NCBI GenBank assembly: GCA_024280895.1
Contig: JAJRPI010000086.1
Location: 1 to 64,000, forward strand
Direction: 5' to 3'
Origin: Alphaproteobacteria bacterium
GTDB lineage: Bacteria; Pseudomonadota; Alphaproteobacteria; Rhizobiales; JAKIUO01
DNA length: 64,000 nucleotides
Below the pieces are notes generated by a model, which made no database searches, was not told where the DNA came from, and saw only the letters and a program-made list of their open reading frames with translations. Positions 1 to 9,442 of this stretch are shown piece by piece (position 1 is the stretch's first letter; the number at the start of each line of letters is the position of its first letter). The position numbers and the translations under genes were made by a program.

Positions 1-60
1 AGCTTTCCCGGCACGCATGCCTTTTCCAGCGGCAACGATCAGAACGATTGTTTTTGTCAT
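1..60 (-). CDS. ispD: 2-C-methyl-D-erythritol 4-phosphate cytidylyltransferase (IspD or IspDF), N-terminal fragment
   Basis: The reverse strand from position 60 to the window edge reads MTKTIVLIVAAGKGMRAGKA (20 codons, no stop). The AAGKGxR loop is the CTP-binding start of IspD cytidylyltransferases, which convert methylerythritol phosphate to CDP-methylerythritol in the non-mevalonate isoprenoid pathway. In many alphaproteobacteria this gene is an IspD-IspF fusion next to dusB-ntrBC. The divergent dusB-ntr genes fit that, but whether the IspF part is present cannot be seen here. The 5' end is complete; the rest lies outside the window. Confidence 0.8.
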   Translation of the reverse strand, partial: MTKTIVLIVAAGKGMRAGKA

Positions 61-241
61 ATACAGCTTTCCAAATCTAGCGAAGGGCTGGAAGCAGAAT
101 AGGGGGTTGATCACACTATTCCAAGAACGTTTTGTCGCATAAGCCGTGCTATATTTGCATTTTTCAAGTGTTATGCTTAAAGATTGAGCAGGCCAAATAA
201 CCTGCACAGAAATTATGCACATTACCTGATTGACTGAATTT

Positions 242-1228
242 ATGATCAAGTTGAAAAACCGGGCGCTGTTGGCCCCCATGTCTGGCATAACAGACCTGCC
301 TTTTCGGCGCATCGTGCACCAGATGGGGGCTGGATTGGTGATCGCTGAAATGGTCGCCAGTAAAATGCTGGCTGGTGAGCACAAGCAAACATTGCAGCGG
401 GTCATGGGATCGGCCGATATTTCCCCGTATGTGATCCAGATATCAGGCCGCGACCCCATTGAAACAGCGCAAGCGGCCAAGGTCGCTGCGGACCTTGGTG
501 CCGATATGATAGATATCAATATGGGCTGCCCGGCGCGCAAGGTGGTCAAAGGCCTGGCTGGTTCGGCTCTCATGAAAGAGCCTGATCTGGCGCTTTCCAT
601 CATTGAGGGGGTGGTTGGCGCAGTCGATGTACCGGTCTCGCTGAAAATGCGTCTTGGCTGGGACGAACATCTTCTCAATGCGGGGGATATTGCCATACGG
701 GCCGAGCAGGCAGGTATCCAGATGTTTACGGTACATGGGCGCACCCGCAATCAGTTTTACAAGGGGCAGGCGGATTGGCTGGCCATATCGGATGTGGTGA
801 AAGCCGTCAGTGTTCCTGTTATCGCCAATGGCGATATTATCAGCTTCGAGGCCGTCGAGGAATGTTTGGCGCGCTCACAAGCGCATGGCGTGATGATTGG
901 ACGTGGAGCGCAGGGGCGCCCCTGGATTGTCGGGCAATATGGCGCGCGGTTGGCAACCAATACTCTTCCAGCTGAACCCTCCCTTGACGAAAAACAGGCG
1001 ATCATTCTCGAGCACTATGAGGACATGTTGAGCTTCTATGGCACAGAACTTGGATTACGCAATGCTCGCAAGCATTTGGGCTGGTATGTGGACGATCTGT
1101 TTAAGCGCCAAAGCGAGGCATTGATCTGGAGGGCCAGACTATGTCGCGAAGATGTGCCAGCAAATGTCCTCAAGTCCATAAATGAAATGTTTGTGACGAT
1201 TAATGGCGAGCGCGAGGCAGCCGCATGA
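242..1228 (+). CDS. dusB: tRNA-dihydrouridine synthase
   Basis: An FMN-dependent enzyme of 328 aa that reduces specific uridines in the D-loop of tRNA. The N-terminus (NRALLAPMSGITDLPFRR) is the flavin-binding opening of the Dus TIM barrel. DINMGCPARKV carries the conserved cysteine that acts as proton donor, and VHGRTRNQFYKG and ANGDI are further family signatures. I chose the ATG at 242; an in-frame TTG at 230 is possible and neither has a clear ribosome-binding site. The last four bases overlap the ntrB start (ATGA), so translation is probably coupled. A dusB-ntrB pair at the head of ntrBC is usual in this group. Confidence 0.93.
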   Translation: MIKLKNRALLAPMSGITDLPFRRIVHQMGAGLVIAEMVASKMLAGEHKQTLQRVMGSADISPYVIQISGRDPIETAQAAKVAADLGADMIDINMGCPARKVVKGLAGSALMKEPDLALSIIEGVVGAVDVPVSLKMRLGWDEHLLNAGDIAIRAEQAGIQMFTVHGRTRNQFYKGQADWLAISDVVKAVSVPVIANGDIISFEAVEECLARSQAHGVMIGRGAQGRPWIVGQYGARLATNTLPAEPSLDEKQAIILEHYEDMLSFYGTELGLRNARKHLGWYVDDLFKRQSEALIWRARLCREDVPANVLKSINEMFVTINGEREAAA

Positions 1229-2388
1229 CACCGCAAAAACGCAAATCAACCAAAGGCGTTTCTTCGAGCCTGCAAATCCAATTGTTGCATGCTCTGCCGC
1301 AAATTGTATTGGCGGTGGGCGAGAACAATCACATTCAATATGTCAATGCGCGCGCCGAGCTATATTTTAACACCAGCAGTTCGACCCTGTTGCGGATGGT
1401 GCTGGAGGATTTGTTTCATTTCGATAGTCCTATTCTCTCTCTTGTCAATCAGGTGCAAAGAGGAAAGAGCGGTATCAACGAATATAATGTTGAAATTGGC
1501 GGTATCAAGCATAAGGCCAATGAGTTGATGGATTTGCAGGTGGCCCCCATGTCCCTTGACGATGAGACCGTGATTGTTGTTATGCAGCCACGGACCATAG
1601 CCCAAAAAATTGAGCGCCAGCTTGCCCACCGCGGCGCAGCAAGGTCTGTGACTGGTCTGGCCTCCATGCTAGCTCATGAAATCCGCAATCCGCTTTCGGG
1701 GATTAGAGGTGCTGCACAACTACTTGAAAGCTCCATCGTACATGAAGACCGGCCCCTTACGACTTTGATTGTTGATGAAACAGACCGGATTTCCCGGCTC
1801 GTTGGGCGCATGGAAGTATTTGGCGATAATAATCTCGCGGACCACAAGATGATCAATATTCATGAAGTGTTGGGCCATGTGTTGCAGGTGGCAAATAAAG
1901 GATTTGCTCAAGATATAGAGCTGGTCGAAAATTATGACCCGTCGCTGCCTAAGCTGTTGGGAAGCCGTGACTTGTTGGTGCAGATGTTTATCAATCTGGT
2001 CAAAAATGCCGCTGAAGCGGTTTCTGGAGCGCGCACTCACGCTAAAATATGGGTCACGACCTCTTATCGGCCCGGGGTCAGCTTTACCGTTCCTGGCTCG
2101 CGTACAAAGACCAATCTGCCTTTGCAAATCACGATTGAGGATAATGGCCCGGGGGTTCCTGAAGATATCCGATCCTTTTTGTTTGATCCCTTTGTGACCA
2201 CCAAAGCAAGTGGCACGGGCCTGGGTCTCGCATTAGTCGCCAAGACGATCAAAGATCATGGCGGTATCATTGAATATGATCGCGTCAACGAACGCTCCAT
2301 ATTTAAACTTTTATTGCCGCATCAAAAGCCGGTACGAGCTGCTAAAAGCAAATCGCAAGTGCTTGAGAAGGATAAGTCAAAACTATGA
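1225..2388 (+). CDS. ntrB: nitrogen regulation sensor histidine kinase NtrB
   Basis: A cytoplasmic histidine kinase/phosphatase of 387 aa that controls NtrC in response to nitrogen status, normally through PII proteins. A PAS-like sensor covers about residues 20-130. The H-box [16 protein letters not shown] places the phosphorylated histidine at residue 151. It is followed by the N-box ([10 protein letters not shown]), the G1 box (DNGPGVP) and the G2 box (GTGLGLAL) of the ATPase domain. There are no membrane segments. The gene overlaps dusB and ntrC by ATGA junctions at both ends, a tightly coupled three-gene unit. Confidence 0.95.
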   Translation: MTPQKRKSTKGVSSSLQIQLLHALPQIVLAVGENNHIQYVNARAELYFNTSSSTLLRMVLEDLFHFDSPILSLVNQVQRGKSGINEYNVEIGGIKHKANELMDLQVAPMSLDDETVIVVMQPRTIAQKIERQLAHRGAARSVTGLASMLAHEIRNPLSGIRGAAQLLESSIVHEDRPLTTLIVDETDRISRLVGRMEVFGDNNLADHKMINIHEVLGHVLQVANKGFAQDIELVENYDPSLPKLLGSRDLLVQMFINLVKNAAEAVSGARTHAKIWVTTSYRPGVSFTVPGSRTKTNLPLQITIEDNGPGVPEDIRSFLFDPFVTTKASGTGLGLALVAKTIKDHGGIIEYDRVNERSIFKLLLPHQKPVRAAKSKSQVLEKDKSKL

Positions 2389-3830
2389 GCAAAGGTCACA
2401 TTCTGATTGCCGATGATGATGCTGCGATCCGCACGGTTTTGCAGCGCGCCTTGGCCCGCGCTGGTTTCGAGCCACAGATTACCAGTAATGCAACAACGCT
2501 CTGGCAATGGGTGTCGCGAGGCGAGGGAGATGTGGTTGTCACTGATGTTGTGATGCCGGATGAAAACATCTTCAATCTTTTGCCGCGCATTAAGAAAATA
2601 CGCCCTGAATTACCAATCATTGTTATGAGCGCGCAAAATACGCTCATGACGGCGATCACCGCGACCGAGCTTGGAGCCTATGAATATTTACCCAAGCCGT
2701 TTGATCTCAACGAGTTGTTGGCAATTGTTGATCGTGCCATGTCAGATATCAAAAACAATGTAAGCGTCAAACCGCCCGAAGCCAATGAAATGGATGTGTC
2801 ACTGATTGGTCGCTCGAGCGCTATGCAAGAAATTTACCGCGTGCTTGCCCGATTGACGCAAACGGATCTGACGGTGCTGATAAATGGCGAGTCTGGTACC
2901 GGCAAAGAACTGGTGGCGCGCGCCCTTCATGATTACTCCAAACGAAAAAACGGGGGGTATGTGGCCATCAATATGGCGGCCATTCCCAAAGAGTTGATCG
3001 AATCAGAATTGTTTGGGCATGAAAAAGGTGCTTTTACTGGCGCCGCGACCCGAAATTCAGGACGATTTGAGCAGGCCAAGGGAGGCACATTGTTCCTTGA
3101 TGAAATCGGTGACATGCCTATGGATGCGCAGACACGTTTGTTGCGGGTTTTGCAAGAAGGAGAATATATGACGGTGGGCGGCCGCACTCCTATCAAGACT
3201 GATGTCCGTATAATTGCAGCAACTCATCGCGATCTGCGTAGCCTCATTTCGCAAGGCCTGTTTCGTGAAGATCTGTTTTATCGCTTGAATGTTGTGCCGT
3301 TGAATTTGCCGCCTTTGCGCAATCGCAAGGAAGATATACCCGACCTCATTAATCATTTTCTTGGCAAGGTTGCTGAAGACGGGGGCAATGCCCAGACTAG
3401 AACATTCACGACGGGGGCCATCGAAAAGCTGCAAGCCTATGATTGGCCTGGCAATGTACGTGAGCTTGAAAACCTCATTCGGCGGATCGTTGCGCTTTAT
3501 GCTCATGATGTGATCACGCAAGATCTGGTTTTGCAAGAATTTTCCTCGCAGACCACTGGACAGCCACACGCGGCCAAGGACGAATATGATATTTGCGAAG
3601 CCGTCGAACATTACCTTGCTGGCTACTTTCAGGGGTATGGTAATGAACTGCCACCAGCCGGGCTTTATCAGCGCGTTTTGCAGCAAATGGAAAAGCCACT
3701 GCTGACGGCTTGTCTGACCGCCACCAGGGGGAATCAGTTGCGGGCCGCCGAACTGCTTGGTCTCAATCGAAATACCCTGCGCGACAAAATCCGCAAATTG
3801 GATATCAAAGTCATAAAAACCAGTGAATAG
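2385..3830 (+). CDS. ntrC: nitrogen regulation response regulator NtrC, sigma-54 activator
   Basis: A protein of 481 aa with three domains. The receiver (about 1-125) has the phospho-acceptor aspartate in [12 protein letters not shown]. The AAA+ sigma-54-interaction domain has Walker A GESGTGKE, the sigma-54 contact loop GAFTGA, and Walker [14 protein letters not shown]-terminal Fis-type helix-turn-helix ends in [19 protein letters not shown]. It activates nitrogen-assimilation promoters when phosphorylated by NtrB. The intact GAFTGA loop means it should remodel sigma-54 RNA polymerase, unlike the NtrX encoded downstream. It overlaps ntrB by 4 bases and is followed by a 205-base gap before ntrY. 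Confidence 0.95.
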   Translation: MSKGHILIADDDAAIRTVLQRALARAGFEPQITSNATTLWQWVSRGEGDVVVTDVVMPDENIFNLLPRIKKIRPELPIIVMSAQNTLMTAITATELGAYEYLPKPFDLNELLAIVDRAMSDIKNNVSVKPPEANEMDVSLIGRSSAMQEIYRVLARLTQTDLTVLINGESGTGKELVARALHDYSKRKNGGYVAINMAAIPKELIESELFGHEKGAFTGAATRNSGRFEQAKGGTLFLDEIGDMPMDAQTRLLRVLQEGEYMTVGGRTPIKTDVRIIAATHRDLRSLISQGLFREDLFYRLNVVPLNLPPLRNRKEDIPDLINHFLGKVAEDGGNAQTRTFTTGAIEKLQAYDWPGNVRELENLIRRIVALYAHDVITQDLVLQEFSSQTTGQPHAAKDEYDICEAVEHYLAGYFQGYGNELPPAGLYQRVLQQMEKPLLTACLTATRGNQLRAAELLGLNRNTLRDKIRKLDIKVIKTSE

Positions 3831-3867
3831 TCCTGATAGCGTGCGCATGGGACTAATTCTGCAAAAT

Positions 3868-3924
3868 GACAATTTGTCTCATAAATGTCACATTGTCGTT
3901 GCTTGTCTGTGCCAAACAGGACAA
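3868..3924. promoter_or_regulatory. cluster of TTGTC/GACAA half-sites upstream of ntrY
   Basis: The ntrC-ntrY gap holds a perfect odd palindrome GACAA-T-TTGTC (3868-3878), a lone TTGTC (3893-3897), and a second inverted pair, TTGTC at 3903-3907 with GACAA at 3920-3924. The second pair can also fold as a stem-loop (TTGTCTGT with ACA-G-GACAA). So five half-sites of one pentamer lie within 57 bases, 110-170 bases ahead of the ntrY start. This suggests an operator for the ntrYX promoter. CAA-N-TTG cores resemble sites I recall being proposed for NtrX, so autoregulation is one possibility. Confidence 0.4.
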
Positions 3925-4035
3925 TATGAAAGTCCGAGATGTTTTCTGTTGCACGCTGGTTACAGTTTGTAAGCGGCAGGCCGATCACCCTTTTGGATAA
4001 TGTTCTCTCATTTCGCGCATTTAGATGGAGCCTCA

Positions 4036-6390
4036 ATGACCAGTGTTGATGACACCAACCGCTTTTATAAAGAGCCGGGAGAATCCTCTGACGGACCATT
4101 TAGCAAGAACAGAAAACTGCTATTTTATGTCGGCCTTGTTCTGGTTTCGCTGTCTTTGGTCTTTGGAATAACCACCTATCTCATCTTAACCGGGTTGACG
4201 CCTATACAACCGCGCCACAGCGTCGTTGTGACCGTGCTTTTGATCAATAGTTTCTTGATTGGTGGCATGATTTTGCTGATTGCCTGGCATGTGATTGAAC
4301 TCTGGATGAATTTTCGTAGCGGCAAGGCTGGTTCGAAACTGCATGTAAAATTTGTCTCGCAGTTTAGCCTTGTGGCGGCCCTGCCAGCTATTCTCCTTGC
4401 CATCTTTGCCAGCATCTCGCTTGATCGAGGTCTTGATCATCTGTTTTCCACCCATACCAAAGCGCTCGTGAGGGACAGTCTTGAGGTGGCGACAACCTAT
4501 ATCAAAGAGCATAGCGAGGTGATCAGGGCTGATATGATTGCTGTTGCTGGCGCCGCTGAAAAGCAATTGCCAAAAATCGGCAGACGCCCTGAAAAACTGG
4601 AGAAAATGCTGCGCTTTCAATCTGCCTTACGCGCGCTGCCCAGCCTTTATCTGATCCGTAAAAATGGCAAGTTGATCGCCAAGGGGGGGAGCGCTCCAGA
4701 TGCCTACCAAAAACCCCAGGCAGGTTCATTGGGAGCCGCGCAAGATGGCACGGTTATCATTATACCACCCACAAAGACCAACAAGATCGGGGCGATCAAG
4801 AAGCTATTCAAATCAGCAGATATTTATTTATATGCGTTGCGTCCAGTTAATCCCAAAGTGATACGGCATTTCCAGCGGGCGCAGGCGAATGTATCGGAAT
4901 ATGAAGAACTGGAGGAGCGTCGCACAGGTGTGCAAATTGCCTTTGCTCTGACATATGTGGCCATTGCCCTGACGCTTCTTCTGGCGGCAATATGGCTTGG
5001 ATTGTGGTTTGCAAACCGGCTGAGTGAACCGATTAGGCGCTTGATCGTTGCGGCCCAAAATGTACAGCAAGGGGATCTTGAGACTGTTATCAATTTGAAA
5101 TCTCATCACGGCGAACTTGCTCAGCTTGGATCGACCTTCAACAATATGACGGCCGAGTTGAAAAGCAATCAGAACGAACTGATTGATACCAACCTCATGC
5201 TTGAAGAACGTCGCCGTTTTATCGAGGCGGTGCTTTATGGCGTAAGCGCGGGGGTCATTGGGCTTGATGCTTTTGGTATCGTTGATCATGTCAATAGATC
5301 GGCTGAACAAATGCTTGGACGCACTGGTGCAGAATTAAACGGCAAGCGGCTTGAGATCGCTGTCCCTGAATTCTTGCCATCGATTACGATGGCCAAGCAA
5401 GGCGATGACGATTCTGATACTCTTATACAAGATGACATCGACATGACCGTCAACGGCGTCGAGCGACATTTTGCTGTCAGGTTGACCAGGGAAAGCAGTG
5501 TCGACCATGAATATGGGTTTGTTCTGACCTTTGATGACACGACGGAACTTGTCAAAGCTCAAAGATCGTCAGCGTGGGCCGATGTGGCGCAGCGGATTGC
5601 CCATGAAATGAAAAACCCTCTTACTCCTATTCAGCTTTCCGCCGAACGTATTCGCCGTAAATATGGAAAAGTCATAGGGAGTGATCGAAAAGTACTTGAT
5701 GACTGCACTAATACCATTATTGGCCGAGTAGCAGATATCAAACGCATGGTGGATGAATTTTCCGATTATGCCCGGATGCCGGAGCCTGTGATGGAACTTT
5801 ATGATATTCGCGACATAATTCATGAAGTCGCCACTCTTTACGAGAACCCTAAGCAAAAGATTTCGCTGATCGTTTCGGTTCCAGATAATCCGGTGATTTC
5901 TCTTTGTGACAAAGGATTGATCTCGCAAGCGCTTATAAATCTGGTGAAAAATGCCACGGAAGCGGTGGTTAGTGCCTATCAAGCAAAACCTCTGTTGAAA
6001 ACTTATCAAGGGCATATCGAGATAGGTTTGAAAGGGGGTACCAATAAGTATAGAATCACTGTGACGGATAATGGGTGCGGTTTGCCAAAAGAACAGCGCA
6101 ACCGACTTCTCGAACCATATATGACAACAAGGGATAAAGGCACTGGCCTTGGATTGGCTATCGTTCAAAAAATCACAGAGCAGCATGATGGTCACATCGT
6201 GTTGGAAGACGCCCCTATCACAAACAAGAACAGGTCTGGCGCTCGGGTCAGATTGATCATTCCCTACAAGAAGAAAAATCGTTCGAAAGTGAAGCCCACG
6301 ACAATATCAGTTACCACCCAGAGTCTGGGAAGCGTTAACAAGAATTCAGACACAGACTCGCGGCATGAGGGAGAGAATTACGGTGTATGA
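4036..6390 (+). CDS. ntrY: membrane sensor histidine kinase NtrY
   Basis: A protein of 784 aa. Several N-terminal transmembrane segments (first about residues 16-40, others to about 115) precede a periplasmic loop. A last membrane helix (near 295-320) leads into a HAMP domain, then a PAS domain (from ERRRFIEAVLYGVSAGVIG). The H-box is IAHEMKNPLTPIQLSAERI, the N-box LINLVKNATEAV, and the G boxes DNGCGLP and GTGLGLAIV. NtrY with NtrX responds to nitrogen or redox state in alphaproteobacteria. I prefer the ATG at 4036, preceded by GGAG, over the upstream ATG at 4000. The 3' end overlaps ntrX. Confidence 0.93.
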   Translation: MTSVDDTNRFYKEPGESSDGPFSKNRKLLFYVGLVLVSLSLVFGITTYLILTGLTPIQPRHSVVVTVLLINSFLIGGMILLIAWHVIELWMNFRSGKAGSKLHVKFVSQFSLVAALPAILLAIFASISLDRGLDHLFSTHTKALVRDSLEVATTYIKEHSEVIRADMIAVAGAAEKQLPKIGRRPEKLEKMLRFQSALRALPSLYLIRKNGKLIAKGGSAPDAYQKPQAGSLGAAQDGTVIIIPPTKTNKIGAIKKLFKSADIYLYALRPVNPKVIRHFQRAQANVSEYEELEERRTGVQIAFALTYVAIALTLLLAAIWLGLWFANRLSEPIRRLIVAAQNVQQGDLETVINLKSHHGELAQLGSTFNNMTAELKSNQNELIDTNLMLEERRRFIEAVLYGVSAGVIGLDAFGIVDHVNRSAEQMLGRTGAELNGKRLEIAVPEFLPSITMAKQGDDDSDTLIQDDIDMTVNGVERHFAVRLTRESSVDHEYGFVLTFDDTTELVKAQRSSAWADVAQRIAHEMKNPLTPIQLSAERIRRKYGKVIGSDRKVLDDCTNTIIGRVADIKRMVDEFSDYARMPEPVMELYDIRDIIHEVATLYENPKQKISLIVSVPDNPVISLCDKGLISQALINLVKNATEAVVSAYQAKPLLKTYQGHIEIGLKGGTNKYRITVTDNGCGLPKEQRNRLLEPYMTTRDKGTGLGLAIVQKITEQHDGHIVLEDAPITNKNRSGARVRLIIPYKKKNRSKVKPTTISVTTQSLGSVNKNSDTDSRHEGENYGV

Positions 6391-7774
6391 TATCCTAATA
6401 GTTGATGATGAACCTGATATCAGGGAACTCATCGCAGGCATATTGGAAGATGAAGGTTATGAGACCAGGCAGGCTTCCAACAGCGATGATGCGCTAATAG
6501 CGATTGAAGAGCGGCGCCCCTATCTCGTCATTCTTGATATCTGGCTACAAGGGAGCAGGCTTGATGGGCTGGAAGTCCTTGATCGCATCCAAAAAATGCA
6601 TCCAGATATTCCTGTGGTGATCATTTCGGGCCATGGTAATATTGAAACAGCCGTGACAGCGATCAAGCGGGGCGCCTATGAGTTTATTGAAAAGCCCTTT
6701 AATACCGATAATTTGATTAATATTACCGAGCGGGCAATCGAATCATATCGATTGAAAAAAGAAGTCGAACAATTGCGCGAGCAAAGCCCAATCAGTCAAG
6801 AAATGATTGGCAACTCGGCCGTTATCAACCAGCTACGCCAGTCCATAGAAAAAGTCGCGCCGACAAATAGCCGTGTTCTGATTACCGGCCCCTCTGGCTG
6901 TGGCAAGGAATTGACTGCGCGCATGTTGCATTTGCTGTCTCATCGCACCAATGGTCCATTTGTGGCTCTGAACGCTGCTGCCATCACACCAGATCGCATG
7001 GAGTTGGAGCTGTTTGGGACCAACGAGCAAAAAGGATCTCCCAGCAAGGTGGGCGCTCTTGAAGAGGCGCATCTTGGCACGCTCTATATTGATGAAATAG
7101 CCGAAATGCCACTTGAGACCCAAAGCAAGATATTGCGCGTGCTTGTCGAACAAAAATTCCAGCGACTTGGCAGTGGCACCAAGGTTGAAGTCGATGTCCG
7201 CATCGTCAGCTCCTCCAGCCGTGATCTGGAGGCTGAGCGCCGTGGCGGGAACCTGCGCGAAGACTTGTTTCATCGCCTCAATGTTGTGCCACTTGAAGTT
7301 CCAGGTTTGTCAGAGCGACGCGAAGACATCCCGACCCTTGTGGATCATTTCATTGCCCAAATCTCCATTTCCACTGGCCTCGTACCGCGCATTATTGGCG
7401 AGGATGCTATGGCCATTTTACAGTCTTATGAGTGGCCGGGTAATGTGCGCCAGCTGCGCAATATCATTGAGCGCCTCATGATCCTTTCTGAAGGGGATGC
7501 AGATACAGTTATCACCGCTGAAATGCTGCCCGAAGAACTGGGGGGAGCTGTTAATCTCAATCCTGATGGCAGTGGTGGCGAGCATTTGATGTCTCTGCCA
7601 TTGCGAGATGCAAGAGAGATTTTCGAACGGGAATATCTAATGGCGCAGATTAATCGGTTTGGCGGCAATATTTCGCGAACCGCCGAGTTCATAGGCATGG
7701 AAAGATCGGCTTTGCATCGCAAATTGCGCGTGCTTGGCGTTAATTCCTCAGATCGCAAGAAAGAAGCGATCTGA
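6383..7774 (+). CDS. ntrX: response regulator NtrX (AAA+ type, lacks GAFTGA)
   Basis: A protein of 463 aa: receiver domain (YDILIVDDEPD, acceptor aspartate in LVILDIWLQG), AAA+ domain (Walker A GPSGCGKE, Walker B GTLYIDEIAEMP) and a Fis-type HTH (AEFIGMERSALHRKLRVLG). The sigma-54 contact loop GAFTGA is replaced by a sequence around NEQKGSPSKVGA, as is usual for alphaproteobacterial NtrX, so it probably does not work through sigma-54. I chose the GTG at 6383, which follows GAGGGAGAG and gives the family's usual short N-terminus; an ATG at 6365 is the alternative. It overlaps ntrY by 8 bases. Confidence 0.93.
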   Translation: MYDILIVDDEPDIRELIAGILEDEGYETRQASNSDDALIAIEERRPYLVILDIWLQGSRLDGLEVLDRIQKMHPDIPVVIISGHGNIETAVTAIKRGAYEFIEKPFNTDNLINITERAIESYRLKKEVEQLREQSPISQEMIGNSAVINQLRQSIEKVAPTNSRVLITGPSGCGKELTARMLHLLSHRTNGPFVALNAAAITPDRMELELFGTNEQKGSPSKVGALEEAHLGTLYIDEIAEMPLETQSKILRVLVEQKFQRLGSGTKVEVDVRIVSSSSRDLEAERRGGNLREDLFHRLNVVPLEVPGLSERREDIPTLVDHFIAQISISTGLVPRIIGEDAMAILQSYEWPGNVRQLRNIIERLMILSEGDADTVITAEMLPEELGGAVNLNPDGSGGEHLMSLPLRDAREIFEREYLMAQINRFGGNISRTAEFIGMERSALHRKLRVLGVNSSDRKKEAI

Positions 7775-7797
7775 TCAAGCTCACCTTCGGACAATAA

Positions 7798-7848
7798 ACA
7801 CCCCAAACAAAGGATTTAATTCCTATAAAATCCATTCTTTTGGGGTGT
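7798..7848. repeat. inverted repeat in ntrX-trkA gap
   Basis: A perfect 10-bp inverted repeat, ACACCCCAAA (7798-7807) and TTTGGGGTGT (7839-7848), flanks 31 bases. Those 31 bases hold a smaller pair, GGATTT and AAATCC. It lies 24 bases after the ntrX stop. As RNA it would form a long-looped stem; there is no following T-run of intrinsic-terminator type. It could be an RNA-stabilising or rho-assisted end of ntrYX, or an operator upstream of trkA. The remaining 180 bases up to trkA show nothing else I can name. Confidence 0.4.
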
Positions 7849-8025
7849 GGTCCCATTTTGTGACGATCTACCACTAAAATTTTATGACATGGATACGTCT
7901 TTATTATATTTGTCTGCTATAACAATCCGTTAGATATGGAGTGCTTGGTGCCAAACTGTCAGCCAGTTTTTACGGATAAGCACGGCTTACCAATGTTTTA
8001 GACACACCGCTAATGGGAGCGTGTC

Positions 8026-9402
8026 ATGAAGGTCATTATATGTGGTGCCGGCCAGGTGGGGTACGGGATTGCCGAACATCTTGCCACTGAAGGTAATGAC
8101 GTGGCGGTCATCGATACCGAACCAGATCTTGTTCAACAGATTAGTGATAATCTGGATGTGCAGGGGTTTGTCGGTCATGGTGCCCATCCCGATATGCTTG
8201 ATCGCGCTGGCGCGAACGAATGCGATATGCTGATTGCTGTTACCTATCATGACGAAGTGAATATGGTGGCCTGCCAAATCGCTCATACGATGTTCAATAT
8301 TCCCCAAAAAATTGCCAGGATCCGGGCGCAAAGTTATCGTGAGCCGCACTGGGCGGATTTGTTTACTCGCAACCATATGCCCATTGATGTGATTATCTCG
8401 CCTGAGATTGAGGTCGGGGAAGCGGTGTTACAGCGGCTTAATCTGCCAGGAGCGCTGGACGCTTTTAGTTTCGATGAAGGGCGCATAACGGCGATTGGCA
8501 TTAGTTGTGCGGATGAATGTCCTATTCTTGACACGCCTCTTGATCAGTTGACCGACCTGTTTCCCGACCTGTTTGCGATGATTGTTGGCATTTCGCGCAA
8601 TAATGAATTGTTTGCAGCGGGGCGCCAGGATCAATTGCAAGCTGGCGATAGCGTTTATTTGATCGTGCGAGCTGATCAGGTTGAGCGCACCATGAAAATT
8701 TTTGGCCACAAGAAGGATCGTGCGAACCGCGTGGTCATAGCAGGAGCTGGTAATATCGGTCTTTATGTTGCGCAAAGGCTTGAGCAACTACATCCCTTTA
8801 CCAATCAAAAACTCATTGAAATCAATCGTCCCATCGCCGTCAATGCTGCAGAGCAGCTTGATCGCACGATCGTCTTGAATGGCAGTGTCCTCAATGAAGA
8901 TATTCTCAATGAGGCAGATATCAGGGATGCTGACATGATGATTGCCGTGACCAACGATGATCAGGTCAATATTTTGTCTAGTGTGCTGGCCAAACGGCTG
9001 GGCTGCCGGCACAATCTGTGTCTCATCAATAATAGAAGCTATATGACCATTGTTGATGGTCTGGGAATTGAAGCTCATCTTAATCCGCGATCCATTACGA
9101 TTTCGCGTATTCTCGAACATGTTAGAAGAGGGCGCATCAAAGGGGTTTATTCCATCGAAGATGGGGCCGCAGAGATCATCGAAGCTGAGGCGTTAAACAC
9201 ATCACCTCTGGTTGGCAAGCCTTTGAAAGAGCTGGATCTGCCTGATGGGGTTCGTATAGGGGCGATCATTCGAGAAAATGAGATGATATTGCCGCAAGGG
9301 CATTTTACGATTAAGCAAGGGGATCGCGTGATTATATTTGCACTTGGCGAGAATGTGCACGAGGTCGAACAATTATTCCGGGTCAGTCGTGATTATTTTT
9401 AG
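8026..9402 (+). CDS. trkA: Trk potassium uptake system NAD-binding regulatory protein TrkA
   Basis: A protein of 458 aa with duplicated TrkA-N/TrkA-C halves. The first Rossmann motif is ICGAGQVGYGIAEHL at the N-terminus, with an acidic nucleotide-binding strand end (VAVIDTEPD). The second is VIAGAGNIGLYVAQRL near residue 235. Each is followed by a RCK-C type domain. It binds NAD(H)/ATP on the cytoplasmic face and gates the TrkH channel. trkH follows 40 bases downstream, giving a complete two-gene potassium uptake unit. Confidence 0.95.
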   Translation: MKVIICGAGQVGYGIAEHLATEGNDVAVIDTEPDLVQQISDNLDVQGFVGHGAHPDMLDRAGANECDMLIAVTYHDEVNMVACQIAHTMFNIPQKIARIRAQSYREPHWADLFTRNHMPIDVIISPEIEVGEAVLQRLNLPGALDAFSFDEGRITAIGISCADECPILDTPLDQLTDLFPDLFAMIVGISRNNELFAAGRQDQLQAGDSVYLIVRADQVERTMKIFGHKKDRANRVVIAGAGNIGLYVAQRLEQLHPFTNQKLIEINRPIAVNAAEQLDRTIVLNGSVLNEDILNEADIRDADMMIAVTNDDQVNILSSVLAKRLGCRHNLCLINNRSYMTIVDGLGIEAHLNPRSITISRILEHVRRGRIKGVYSIEDGAAEIIEAEALNTSPLVGKPLKELDLPDGVRIGAIIRENEMILPQGHFTIKQGDRVIIFALGENVHEVEQLFRVSRDYF

Positions 9403-9442
9403 GGCGAGCGCAGTTTTGATAGAGTCGAAGGGACCCTAAGAT

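Noticed and set aside
3057-3872. Reverse frame of 271 codons opposite ntrC
   Set aside because: Shadow of a strongly conserved gene; the translated sequence shows no family signature.
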